Assembly: GCA_003445895.1 (NCBI GenBank)
Contig: DMCD01000187.1
Location: 1-6,286, forward strand
Direction of reading: 5' to 3'
Source: Lachnoclostridium sp.
GTDB taxonomy: Bacteria; Bacillota; Clostridia; Lachnospirales; Lachnospiraceae
DNA length: 6,286 bases
Both the position numbers and the translations under genes were made by a program. The notes beneath the pieces were generated by a model. That model was not told the origin of the DNA and did not search any database. It was given only the letters and a program-made list of their open reading frames with translations. Of the stretch, positions 1 to 6,090 are shown piece after piece. How positions within the stretch are numbered: position 1 is the stretch's first letter; each line of letters starts with the position of its first letter.

Positions 1-78
1 TATATCATCATCAGCCTGACGGAGGAGGCCGACCCTGACCGGGACCCCGCCGGGCGTGACGCCGGAGGAAGCCTATGA
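1..78 (+). CDS. 3' end of an unidentified CDS upstream in the pilus operon (partial)
   Basis: Only this forward frame stays open from the window edge; the other two meet stop codons within the first 40 bases. It reads 25 codons, ending in Gly-Gly-Ser-Leu and a TGA that overlaps the ATG of the next gene as ATGA, the usual sign of translational coupling. The visible tail is acidic and rich in Asp, Pro and Gly after a short hydrophobic Ile/Leu stretch. No domain can be recognised from so little. From its position it is probably another pilus-assembly or pilin-like gene, but this is inference. Confidence 0.6.
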   Translation, partial: YIIISLTEEADPDRDPAGRDAGGSL

Positions 79-557
79 AATATGCAGATAACCGGCATTC
101 CATCGACTTTGTCTTTGTGCTGCTGGTGTTCGCCGCCTTCATGATGACCGCGACGCTCCTGGTATCCCTCGGAACGGGAGAATATAAGAACATCACGGCC
201 TCCATGCAGCAGAATGACACGGTGCGCCTTCCATCGGCCTATCTGACCCAGAAGGTCCGGCAGTGCCGCACGGAGGATGCCGTTCATGTCACCGAGCTGG
301 AGGGCACACCTGCCCTCACGCTCCGGCAGGAGATCGCCGGAAAGAATTACGTCACCTGGCTTTACACCCGGAAGGGCACCCTGCGGGAGCTGCTGGTACC
401 GGAAGGAAATCAGGATTTTGAACCCGCCACGGGTACGCCCATCCTGCCCCTGACCGATCTCTCCTTTGAGGAACTTCGCCCCGGGGTAATCCTGGTGCAG
501 CTGACCCCCGAGGACGGTCTTCGGGAATCCTTCATCGTGACGACATCCCCGCAGTAA
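75..557 (+). CDS. DUF4860-like single-pass membrane protein of a type IV pilus operon
   Basis: This is a 160-residue protein. The ATG is preceded by GGAGG (64-68) at 6-nt spacing and overlaps the stop of the upstream gene, which fixes the start. After a short polar N-terminus containing His-Ser-Ile-Asp-Phe (residues 8-12) comes one hydrophobic helix, about residues 10-32. A soluble region of about 125 residues follows, with a Tyr-Leu-Thr-Gln-Lys-Val-Arg-Gln segment near residues 56-63. The start of the helix, this later segment and the length match what I recall of DUF4860 proteins, found in Clostridia next to type IV pilin genes. The layout (short head, one helix, small C-terminal domain) resembles a pilin, yet there is no Gly/Ala before a Phe-Thr-Leu-Ile-Glu-type motif, so prepilin peptidase processing is not predicted. 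It may be a membrane-anchored assembly partner of the minor pilins encoded next. Its molecular function is unknown. Confidence 0.8.
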   Translation: MKYADNRHSIDFVFVLLVFAAFMMTATLLVSLGTGEYKNITASMQQNDTVRLPSAYLTQKVRQCRTEDAVHVTELEGTPALTLRQEIAGKNYVTWLYTRKGTLRELLVPEGNQDFEPATGTPILPLTDLSFEELRPGVILVQLTPEDGLRESFIVTTSPQ

Positions 558-559
558 AT

Positions 560-565
560 GAAAGG
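560..565 (+). promoter_or_regulatory. Ribosome binding site that decides the start of the following pilin-like gene
   Basis: GAAAGG lies 7 nt before the ATG at 573. An in-frame ATG at 558, directly after the previous gene's TAA, has no recognisable Shine-Dalgarno sequence (upstream bases CATCCCCGCAGTAA). The 573 start is therefore preferred, which shortens the leader peptide by five residues. Confidence 0.5.
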
Positions 566-572
566 TCTTATC

Positions 573-974
573 ATGCCGAAACAAAGCAATCGCGGGAAGG
601 GCTCCTCCCTGTTTCTCATCGAGCTCATCATATCGATCGCCTTCTTCTCACTGGCGGCGGTGGTCTGCCTCCAGCTTTTTTTCCATGCCCACAACATGAG
701 CAGCCGCGCCGCAGACCTGACGGAGGCGGTCCGCCTCTCCCGGACAGCTGCGGAGTGCTTTCTGGCCTCCGACGGGGAGGAAGCGGAATTCCGCAGACTC
801 CTTGCCCTCTGTGAGGAGGGAACGGAATCCGACGGCCGCTGTGTGCCGGAATATGTAATCGACGGCGACACCCTGCACATCACGGTAAAAAACAGCCGGG
901 ACAGCGCCGAGGTATATACGCTGGATGTAAAGAATTACCGGCAGAAGGGAGGGACTCCCGATGAGCCGCAGTAG
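573..974 (+). CDS. Minor pilin-like protein with atypical class III signal peptide
   Basis: The protein has 133 residues from the ATG at 573; an alternative ATG at 558 would add five. A short basic leader (Lys3, Arg7, Lys9) is followed by Gly-Ser-Ser-Leu-Phe-Leu-Ile-Glu (residues 10-17) and a hydrophobic helix to about residue 36, the layout of a type IV prepilin. In canonical prepilins the Glu is residue 5 of the mature protein and the residue before the cut is Gly. Here a cut that puts Glu at position 5 would fall after Ser12, while a cut after Gly10 would put Glu at position 7. Processing is therefore uncertain. The C-terminal part (about 37-133) is acidic, has two Cys (near residues 61 and 85, so a disulfide is possible) and ends in beta-rich sequence. 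It overlaps the next gene by 14 nt. It probably acts as a minor pilin or pseudopilin; its exact role is unknown. Confidence 0.75.
   Translation: MPKQSNRGKGSSLFLIELIISIAFFSLAAVVCLQLFFHAHNMSSRAADLTEAVRLSRTAAECFLASDGEEAEFRRLLALCEEGTESDGRCVPEYVIDGDTLHITVKNSRDSAEVYTLDVKNYRQKGGTPDEPQ
945..960 (+). promoter_or_regulatory. Shine-Dalgarno sequence inside a small hairpin before the 961 start
   Basis: The ribosome binding site AAGGGAGGG (945-953) lies 7 nt before the ATG at 961. Its GGGAG (947-951) is perfectly complementary to CTCCC (955-959) across a 3-nt loop. The pairing would hide the site unless ribosomes translating the upstream gene, which stops at 974, open it. This fits translational coupling of the two overlapping genes. 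The stem is only 5 bp, so the effect is a prediction. Confidence 0.45.
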
Positions 975-1401
975 ACGCATCACCACCACAGGCGGTGGCT
1001 TTTCCCTGATTCTTCTCCTCTTTATCCTCCTGAGCCTTGTCTGCTTTGCCACCCTGTCCATCGCCAGCGCGCGGGCAGATGAAAAGCTGGCGGAAAAGTA
1101 CCGGGACCAGAATGACAGTTATTACCATGCCCTGAATGAGGCCCATGCCTGGCTCGAGGACCTGGACCGGGATCTCGAAACCCTGTACAGGGACGGCGCC
1201 TCGGAGGAGGCCTACTTTGCCGCCGCCGGGGGAAGGGAGCTGACAAAGCGCTTCTCTGCCGGGGAAAACTTTGACCTGGTGCTTACCCTGGAGATTCTCC
1301 GGCCCCGGACGCCGGAAGGCCCCTTCTACCGCCTTACGGGCGAAAAAACAGAGAGTACCGTCACCTATAACTATGACAATACTCTCTCCGTCGTAAAGTA
1401 A
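961..1401 (+). CDS. Pilin-like protein lacking Glu5 (GspK-like tip pseudopilin candidate)
   Basis: This is a 146-residue protein. A basic leader with Arg3, Arg5 and Arg6 ends in Gly11-Gly12-Gly13 followed by Phe-Ser-Leu-Ile-Leu, a good prepilin peptidase site (cut after Gly13), and then a hydrophobic helix to about residue 36. Mature residue 5 is Leu instead of the conserved Glu. Loss of Glu5 is known for GspK-type pseudopilins, which sit at the filament tip and need no contact with a preceding subunit. This protein is much shorter than GspK (usually about 300 residues) and has no visible GspK insert domain, so the resemblance is one of position and logic only. Residues 40-75 look strongly helical (Glu/Lys/Leu-rich); the C-terminus carries Thr/Tyr-rich beta-like sequence. 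It is the last gene of the operon, overlaps the previous gene by 14 nt and is followed directly by a terminator. Confidence 0.7.
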   Translation: MSRSRRITTTGGGFSLILLLFILLSLVCFATLSIASARADEKLAEKYRDQNDSYYHALNEAHAWLEDLDRDLETLYRDGASEEAYFAAAGGRELTKRFSAGENFDLVLTLEILRPRTPEGPFYRLTGEKTESTVTYNYDNTLSVVK

Positions 1402-1415
1402 ATAACCGTTATTTG

Positions 1416-1448
1416 GGCCCGCAGGCACAGCCTGCGGGCCATCTTTTT
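1416..1448 (+). terminator. Strong rho-independent terminator between convergent operons
   Basis: A perfect 11-bp GC-rich stem (GGCCCGCAGGC at 1416-1426, GCCTGCGGGCC at 1430-1440) closes on a 3-nt ACA loop and is followed by ATCTTTTTC, a T tract in the + direction. It starts 14 nt after the stop codon of the last pilin-like gene. Read on the - strand the stem is followed by CAAATAACGG, with no T run, so termination of the convergent pilT operon here would be weaker. The stem could still protect the 3' end of that transcript. Confidence 0.9.
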
Positions 1449-1453
1449 CTCTG

Positions 1454-2560
1454 TTACCAGCTGTACTTCTTTTCGGTGCTTTCCTGCGCGCGGGCGGATC
1501 CTTTTTCGACCGCATCCGGATTCTCCGCATACTCCAGGGCCGTTTCCCTGGTGATAAGCCCTGCGGCCAGAGCCTCCGCCAGAGCCTCATCCATGGTGAT
1601 CATGCCTTCCTTCCGGCTGGTCTGCATGGTATTGGCAATCTGGAAGATCTTATTGCCCCGGATGTTATTCCGGATGGCATCGGTGCTGTGCATGACCTCA
1701 AAGCAGGCTACCCGCCCGCTGCCGTCCGCCTTCGGCACCAGTCTCTGGGATACCACCGTTTCCAGCACCATGGAAAGCTGGGTCCTGAGCTGCTCCTTCT
1801 GCCCCTCCGGGAACACGTCGATGATACGGTTGATGGTGGCCGCCGCACTGTTGGTGTGCAGGGTAGAGAAAACCAGATGGCCCGTCTCCGCCGCGGTGAG
1901 GGCGGTAGAAATGGTTTCCAGATCCCGCATCTCCCCCACGAGGATCACATCCGGATCCTCCCGGAGCGCCGCCCGGAGCGCCGTCGCAAAGCTTCGGGAA
2001 TCCAGGCCGATTTCCCTCTGGTCCACCAGGGACAGGTTGTGCCGGTAGAGGTACTCGATGGGGTCTTCCAGCGTCAGGATATGGCACCGCCGGTTGTTGT
2101 TGATCTTCTGAATCAGAGATGCCAGGGTCGTGGATTTTCCGCTTCCCGTAGGCCCGGTCACCAGAACCAGCCCGCTCTTTTTCTTATAGAGTTCAATAAC
2201 ACTTTCCGGGAGCCCCAGCTCCTCCGGTTCCGGCACCCGGGTGTTCATCATGCGGATGGCCGCAGCATAAGAACCGCGCTGGCTGTACACGTTCATTCGG
2301 AATCGCCCCAGCTCCGGCACGCCGAAGGCCAGGTCCACCTCTCCGTTCTTTTTCAGCGTCTGCAGCTGCTCTTCATTCATGACGCTTGTGAGCAGCCGCC
2401 TGGTATCATCGGGCATGAGCCTTGCCTGGTCCTCCATAGGCATCAGCTGGCTGTTCACGCGAATAACCGGCACCGTGGCCACGGAAATATGCACATCCGA
2501 TGCGCGGCGCTCCCTGGCGGCCTTCAGAATATTCAGCAGCTGTTCATCTATCTGTGGCAT
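1454..2560 (-). CDS. pilT: Type IV pilus retraction ATPase PilT
   Basis: PilT is the hexameric cytoplasmic ATPase that depolymerises type IV pili and drives twitching. The start is the ATG at 2560, with AAGGAG 5 nt upstream, giving 368 residues, close to the family norm. A longer frame from 2617 would overlap the upstream gene and lacks this site. An N-terminal PAS-like domain (about 1-110, with Ala-Ser-Asp-Val-His-Ile at 20-25) is followed by the RecA-like ATPase. Walker A is Gly-Pro-Thr-Gly-Ser-Gly-Lys-Ser-Thr (136-144). The Asp box is at about 161-170 (ILTLEDPIEY). The Walker B region is DPDVILVGEMRD (202-213) with catalytic Glu210, and the His box has His228 and His235. The C-terminal retraction motif, classically AIRNLIRE, reads AIRNNIRG (295-302). 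The tail after about 355 is charged and poorly conserved. It is the last gene of the c-di-GMP operon, 34 nt after the HPt gene, and converges on the minor pilin operon. PilT identity is preferred over PilB because of the length and the AIRN motif. Confidence 0.96.
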   Translation of the reverse strand: MPQIDEQLLNILKAARERRASDVHISVATVPVIRVNSQLMPMEDQARLMPDDTRRLLTSVMNEEQLQTLKKNGEVDLAFGVPELGRFRMNVYSQRGSYAAAIRMMNTRVPEPEELGLPESVIELYKKKSGLVLVTGPTGSGKSTTLASLIQKINNNRRCHILTLEDPIEYLYRHNLSLVDQREIGLDSRSFATALRAALREDPDVILVGEMRDLETISTALTAAETGHLVFSTLHTNSAAATINRIIDVFPEGQKEQLRTQLSMVLETVVSQRLVPKADGSGRVACFEVMHSTDAIRNNIRGNKIFQIANTMQTSRKEGMITMDEALAEALAAGLITRETALEYAENPDAVEKGSARAQESTEKKYSW

Positions 2561-2594
2561 GTCCTCTCCTTTACATTCTTCCCGACAGCCCTTC

Positions 2595-2951
2595 TCAGTC
2601 GCTGCAGACAGCGACAAAGGCTTCTCTCTGCTTCATCAGTTCCCTGTAAAGCTCCGCACACTCTGCTTCCCGTCCCGGCTGTCCTGCCCGGAGAATCTCC
2701 GTGATCTCCGACGCCGGCTTTGTCAGCGGGTCAAGGGCCAGATTGGCCAGCATTCCCTTTAAGCCGTGGGCCGCCTCAAAACCGGCTTTCATATCCCCGC
2801 TCTCCAGGGCTTTGCCCAGCGCCTCATAGTTGGCCGACTCCTGGGCCGCCATCTTCACCAGTCGGAGATAAAAAGCCTCATTGTTCATGCATCTGGACAA
2901 GCCTTCCTCCGTGTTTGCACCGAATTCCTTCAAAGCTGCTACTGTGAGCAT
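2595..2951 (-). CDS. Free-standing HPt (histidine phosphotransfer) domain protein
   Basis: The protein has 118 residues, the size of a single HPt four-helix bundle. The phosphorylatable histidine is His62 in Ala-His-Gly-Leu-Lys-Gly-Met-Leu-Ala-Asn-Leu-Ala (61-72), which matches the HPt signature (AHxLKGxxxNxG, with Ala in place of the final Gly). HPt proteins relay phosphate between the receiver domain of a hybrid kinase and a second response regulator. No transmembrane or kinase domain is present. The start ATG has a purine-rich tract upstream (AAGGAGGAGAGG) lying inside the 3' end of the preceding REC-GGDEF-EAL gene, and the two genes overlap by 13 nt, so they are probably translationally coupled. 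The likely partner is the REC domain of that neighbour (inference). The donor kinase is not in this window. Confidence 0.9.
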   Translation of the reverse strand: MLTVAALKEFGANTEEGLSRCMNNEAFYLRLVKMAAQESANYEALGKALESGDMKAGFEAAHGLKGMLANLALDPLTKPASEITEILRAGQPGREAECAELYRELMKQREAFVAVCSD

Positions 2952-4654
2952 TTTTTCCTCTCCTCCTTTTTGATAAACTTTTCAAATTCCTCCGCCGGAA
3001 CCGGCTTCGAAAAATAATATCCCTGTACCATATCGCATCCGATCTCCCGCAGCTGCCGCAGATGCGCCGCTCTCTCCACGCCTTCCGCAATCACGGGAAT
3101 CTGCAGGAATCTGGCGATATCCACCACCAGCTTCATCATCTGCAGGTTTTTCGCATTCGTCCGGAGATTCCGGATAAACCGCATATCCAGCTTCAGCGCA
3201 TCCACCGGGAGCTCGGAGAGCATGTTAAGCGATGAATACCCGGACCCGAAATCATCCATTTCCACCCGGAATCCTGCTTCCCGGAGTTTTTCCACAACGC
3301 CGGTCAGCTGCCGGGAATCCTGGGTATAGGCAGATTCCGTGATCTCCAGCAGATAATCTCTGGGGGCGATTCCATTGTCCCGGACCAGCCCGAGAAGTCT
3401 CTCAACCATGTGGGGGTCGTAAATATCTATCCGGGAAACATTCACGGAAACCGGCAGGGTTATGCCGAATTTTTCTCTCCAGCGCCGCATCTGCTCCGCC
3501 GCCTCCTGCCACACATAGTGGTCCAGCTTCTGGATCAGGCCATTCTCCTCAAACAGGGGAATGAACGCGCCGGGGCTTACCATCCCGAATTCCGGATGCT
3601 TCCACCGGACCAGCGCCTCCGCACTCACAAGCTTCGGCCGCTCGCCCTGTATGGCGTACTTTGGCTGATACCATACCCGGAACTGGCGCTCCCTGAGGGC
3701 CTCCTCCACTCCGCCGATGAGGCGCTCCGCGAGAAGCTCCTTCTCATGCATCGCCCCGTCATAGACGGCGATGGACTGATTATAGTTATTCCGGATGGTA
3801 TCTGCCGCCAGTTTTGCCCGGTCAAAGCGCCGCACCATCTCCACATTCCGGTCCGCCTTCGACCAGATACCCATGCGGAGGCGGATCTGAGTACTTCCCG
3901 AGAGCGCCTCCCCGAGGCCCTCATAAAGGCAGTTAAGGAATTCCTCCGGGTTCTCCAGATGTCTCACAAATACCAGGAACCGGTCCGCATCCCGCCGGCC
4001 GGAAAGCCCTTCCGACTCTCCCACGGCCTTCTGAATCCTCTCGCCGAGTCTTCGCAGAACCTCATCCCCGGCGCTTCGCCCATGCAGCTCATTCAGCAGA
4101 TGGAAATGACAGATGTCCACCATAACGGCATCCATCTCCTCCTCCGGATGATTCTGCTCAAAGAGCTCCGCATACCGGAAGAAATATTCCTGGTTAAAAA
4201 GACCGGTCAGCGCATCCTTCTCCGTCGTCCGGATGAGGTAGGCGTCCTCCGCCAGCTCGATGGTCCGCCACACTCTGGTCCGGACCACCTCCGGGTCGCT
4301 GAAGGGCTTCGTGATGAAATCCGACGCTCCCATGCGCAGACTCTCGATCTCTGCCCCCTTCTCCGCGGTCAGAACAATCACGGGAAGGCGCAGGAGCTCC
4401 GGATCCGCGCGCAGCTCCCGCAGAAGGCTCCTGCCGTCCATGACCGGCATATGCAGGTCCAGCAGCACCGCCGACAGCCTAAGTCCCCACTGCCGGATGA
4501 GCGCCAGGCCCTCCGCACCATCGGCCGCCGTCAGGACCTCATAGTCCTGTTCCAGCATATTTCCCAGAATTGCACGGTCGATGACGCCGTCATCCACAAT
4601 CAGAACCCGCCGTCTGCCGCGGGCTGTATGAAATCTTTCGTGATTCTGTATCAT
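2939..4654 (-). CDS. Response regulator REC-GGDEF(degenerate)-EAL, predicted c-di-GMP phosphodiesterase
   Basis: The ATG at 4654 (571 residues) is chosen over an in-frame TTG at 4663 because GGAGG lies 10 nt before the ATG but only 1 nt before the TTG. The N-terminal receiver domain (about 16-133) keeps the acidic pair Asp21/Asp22, phosphoacceptor Asp66, Thr96 and Lys116. A GGDEF-fold domain follows (about 143-300); it retains Asp180 but its signature is Asp-Ala-Asp-Arg-Phe (222-226), without the catalytic Glu and without an RxxD inhibitory site, so cyclase activity is not expected. The EAL domain (about 310-560) is complete: Glu-Ala-Leu (346-348), Asn405, Glu437 in the LEITES motif, Asp467-Asp468 in DDFGSGYSSL, Lys488, Glu524 in AEGVE and Gln544. 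It should hydrolyse c-di-GMP to pGpG, with activity probably set by phosphorylation of the receiver. It lies 17 nt after the cyclase gene and overlaps the HPt gene, its likely phosphate source. Confidence 0.93.
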   Translation of the reverse strand: MIQNHERFHTARGRRRVLIVDDGVIDRAILGNMLEQDYEVLTAADGAEGLALIRQWGLRLSAVLLDLHMPVMDGRSLLRELRADPELLRLPVIVLTAEKGAEIESLRMGASDFITKPFSDPEVVRTRVWRTIELAEDAYLIRTTEKDALTGLFNQEYFFRYAELFEQNHPEEEMDAVMVDICHFHLLNELHGRSAGDEVLRRLGERIQKAVGESEGLSGRRDADRFLVFVRHLENPEEFLNCLYEGLGEALSGSTQIRLRMGIWSKADRNVEMVRRFDRAKLAADTIRNNYNQSIAVYDGAMHEKELLAERLIGGVEEALRERQFRVWYQPKYAIQGERPKLVSAEALVRWKHPEFGMVSPGAFIPLFEENGLIQKLDHYVWQEAAEQMRRWREKFGITLPVSVNVSRIDIYDPHMVERLLGLVRDNGIAPRDYLLEITESAYTQDSRQLTGVVEKLREAGFRVEMDDFGSGYSSLNMLSELPVDALKLDMRFIRNLRTNAKNLQMMKLVVDIARFLQIPVIAEGVERAAHLRQLREIGCDMVQGYYFSKPVPAEEFEKFIKKEERKKCSQ

Positions 4655-4671
4655 TGCCCTCAAGCCTCCGT

Positions 4672-6039
4672 CTATTCTATGAACGCAATTCCGTTTCTTC
4701 CGTTATTCTTCACCTGATACAGTGCCGTATCCGCATCCTTGTAGATATCTCCCGTCCCGTTTATGCGGTCGCCGAAGGCGACGCCGACGCTCAGGGTGAC
4801 AGCGGGCACATTGCCCTCCGGAACGGACAGCTTCTCGCGGATGTTCTTTATCTTTCTCTCCACCACGGGCTTAAGGTCCCGTCCCGCATGGTACATGAAT
4901 ACGGCGAACTCATCGCCGCCGATGCGGCAGGGCATATCCTCCGTACGGAACTCCTTGACCAGCAGAGTGGCCACCCGCGTCAGCACCCGGTCTCCGATGT
5001 CATGGCCCCAGGTATCATTGACGCTCTTGAACTCATCCACGTCAATGAGAAGCAGGGTCTCGTCGCTTCCCTCGGTAAACTGCATCCGTTCGTTCTCAAA
5101 AGCCCCCCGGTTATACAGCCCTGTCAGGGGATCGTGGGTCGCCTCATAGGATAAAAGCTCGTGGTTTCGCCGGTTCTCCAGAAGCACCGTGTTGTAGGCC
5201 TCCGCCAGGAACTGAAGCTCATAGGCGCCCTCCATCGGCAGCTCCTTCTGGGCCTTGATGTCTTCCACAAACCGCCGCAGAGGGATCATCACATCGCGGA
5301 TATTAAAGGCAACCAGCAGGGCAATCAGGATGATCATCGCTGCGGTGAGCACCGCCTGCCGCCGCAGAAGCCGGTCCAGCTCCTGTGAGCTCTCGATCTG
5401 CTTTCTCCGGGTCTCTTCCATCAGCGCATCCACGCAGCGGTCCACATTTTCCGTGATCTGCTGCTTCGCCTCATAGTACTCCCCGTCAAACACCATCTCC
5501 TGGGCCAGCGCCATCTGTTCTTCGGCACTCTTCGCCCGATCCTCCGCGGAAAGCTCCACCATCTGCAGGGCCCCCGGCAGTTCTTCTTCTCCGATTCCTC
5601 TGGCTTCCGCGCCGAGACGCATGGAATAGTGCTCTCTCTTGATCAGCTGATTCGACAGATCCAGCGCCTCGCTGAGGAACCGGTAGGCTTCCTTTCCTTC
5701 CAGATCCTGACCCATATGCTCCAGTGCATGATCTCTCCGCCGCGTCTCCTCCGTCTCCGTGAAGAAATCCCGGATATGCTGTATATCTCCCGTCACGACA
5801 AAGGCCCGCACCCGGTCCGTCAGATAGTCGGAACCTGCCTGCATGTCCGAGGCGTCCGTCCGGCACTCAATATATTCTTCCGTGGCCGCCAGCATGCGGT
5901 TGTGGCTTTTTACCGCGCCGTAAGCCGTCCAGAGGATAAACAGGCCGAGGGCAACAGCCAAAAGGGCTGCAATCTGATTCAGCATCCCTATGCGAAGACC
6001 ATGTTTATCCCGCTTTCGTCTGTGCTCCTGATTCTGCAT
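4672..6039 (-). CDS. Membrane-bound sensory diguanylate cyclase (GGDEF)
   Basis: This 455-residue protein makes c-di-GMP from two GTP. The ATG at 6039 has AGGAGG at 5-nt spacing. The open frame runs further upstream only through the terminator and the tRNA-Cys gene, so a longer product is rejected. A basic N-terminus precedes transmembrane helix 1 (about 17-40). An extracytoplasmic helical sensor of about 190 residues follows (41-228) and looks like a four-helix bundle of the 4HB-MCP/CHASE3 type; its ligand is unknown. Transmembrane helix 2 spans about 229-246, and a HAMP-like linker covers about 247-295. The GGDEF domain begins at Thr-His-Asp-Pro-Leu-Thr-Gly-Leu (301-308), with Asp333 and Asp335 in DVDEFK, an intact Gly-Gly-Asp-Glu-Phe (374-378), and Arg365-x-x-Asp368 exactly five residues before it. 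That is the I-site for product inhibition. The catalytic set is complete, so it is predicted active. It is the first gene of the operon with the phosphodiesterase, HPt and pilT genes. Confidence 0.93.
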   Translation of the reverse strand: MQNQEHRRKRDKHGLRIGMLNQIAALLAVALGLFILWTAYGAVKSHNRMLAATEEYIECRTDASDMQAGSDYLTDRVRAFVVTGDIQHIRDFFTETEETRRRDHALEHMGQDLEGKEAYRFLSEALDLSNQLIKREHYSMRLGAEARGIGEEELPGALQMVELSAEDRAKSAEEQMALAQEMVFDGEYYEAKQQITENVDRCVDALMEETRRKQIESSQELDRLLRRQAVLTAAMIILIALLVAFNIRDVMIPLRRFVEDIKAQKELPMEGAYELQFLAEAYNTVLLENRRNHELLSYEATHDPLTGLYNRGAFENERMQFTEGSDETLLLIDVDEFKSVNDTWGHDIGDRVLTRVATLLVKEFRTEDMPCRIGGDEFAVFMYHAGRDLKPVVERKIKNIREKLSVPEGNVPAVTLSVGVAFGDRINGTGDIYKDADTALYQVKNNGRNGIAFIE

Positions 6040-6090
6040 CCAAACCTCCTGCGTACCTGCTGGTCTGTGCTCCGTCCGGTTATCGTAATA

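Noticed and set aside
1401..1413. Small palindrome AATAAC-C-GTTATT next to the terminator
   Set aside because: A 6-bp AT-rich repeat with a 1-base centre overlapping a stop codon; too short and weak to call an operator or hairpin.
880..1590. - strand open frame (236 codons) across the end of the pilin operon
   Set aside because: It passes through the terminator, opposes two pilin-like genes and overlaps the end of pilT; no ribosome binding site or motif supports it.
1688..2704. Long + strand open frame (338 codons) opposite pilT and the HPt gene
   Set aside because: Shadow of genes with unmistakable motifs; its translation is rich in Arg, His and Pro without any domain.
4655..4663. TTG start for the REC-GGDEF-EAL gene
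   Set aside because: The GGAGG is only 1 nt from the TTG but 10 nt from the in-frame ATG at 4654.
3410..4717. Long + strand open frame (435 codons) opposite the REC-GGDEF-EAL gene
   Set aside because: Antisense shadow caused by high GC content; the opposite strand encodes three recognised domains with complete motifs, and this frame shows none.
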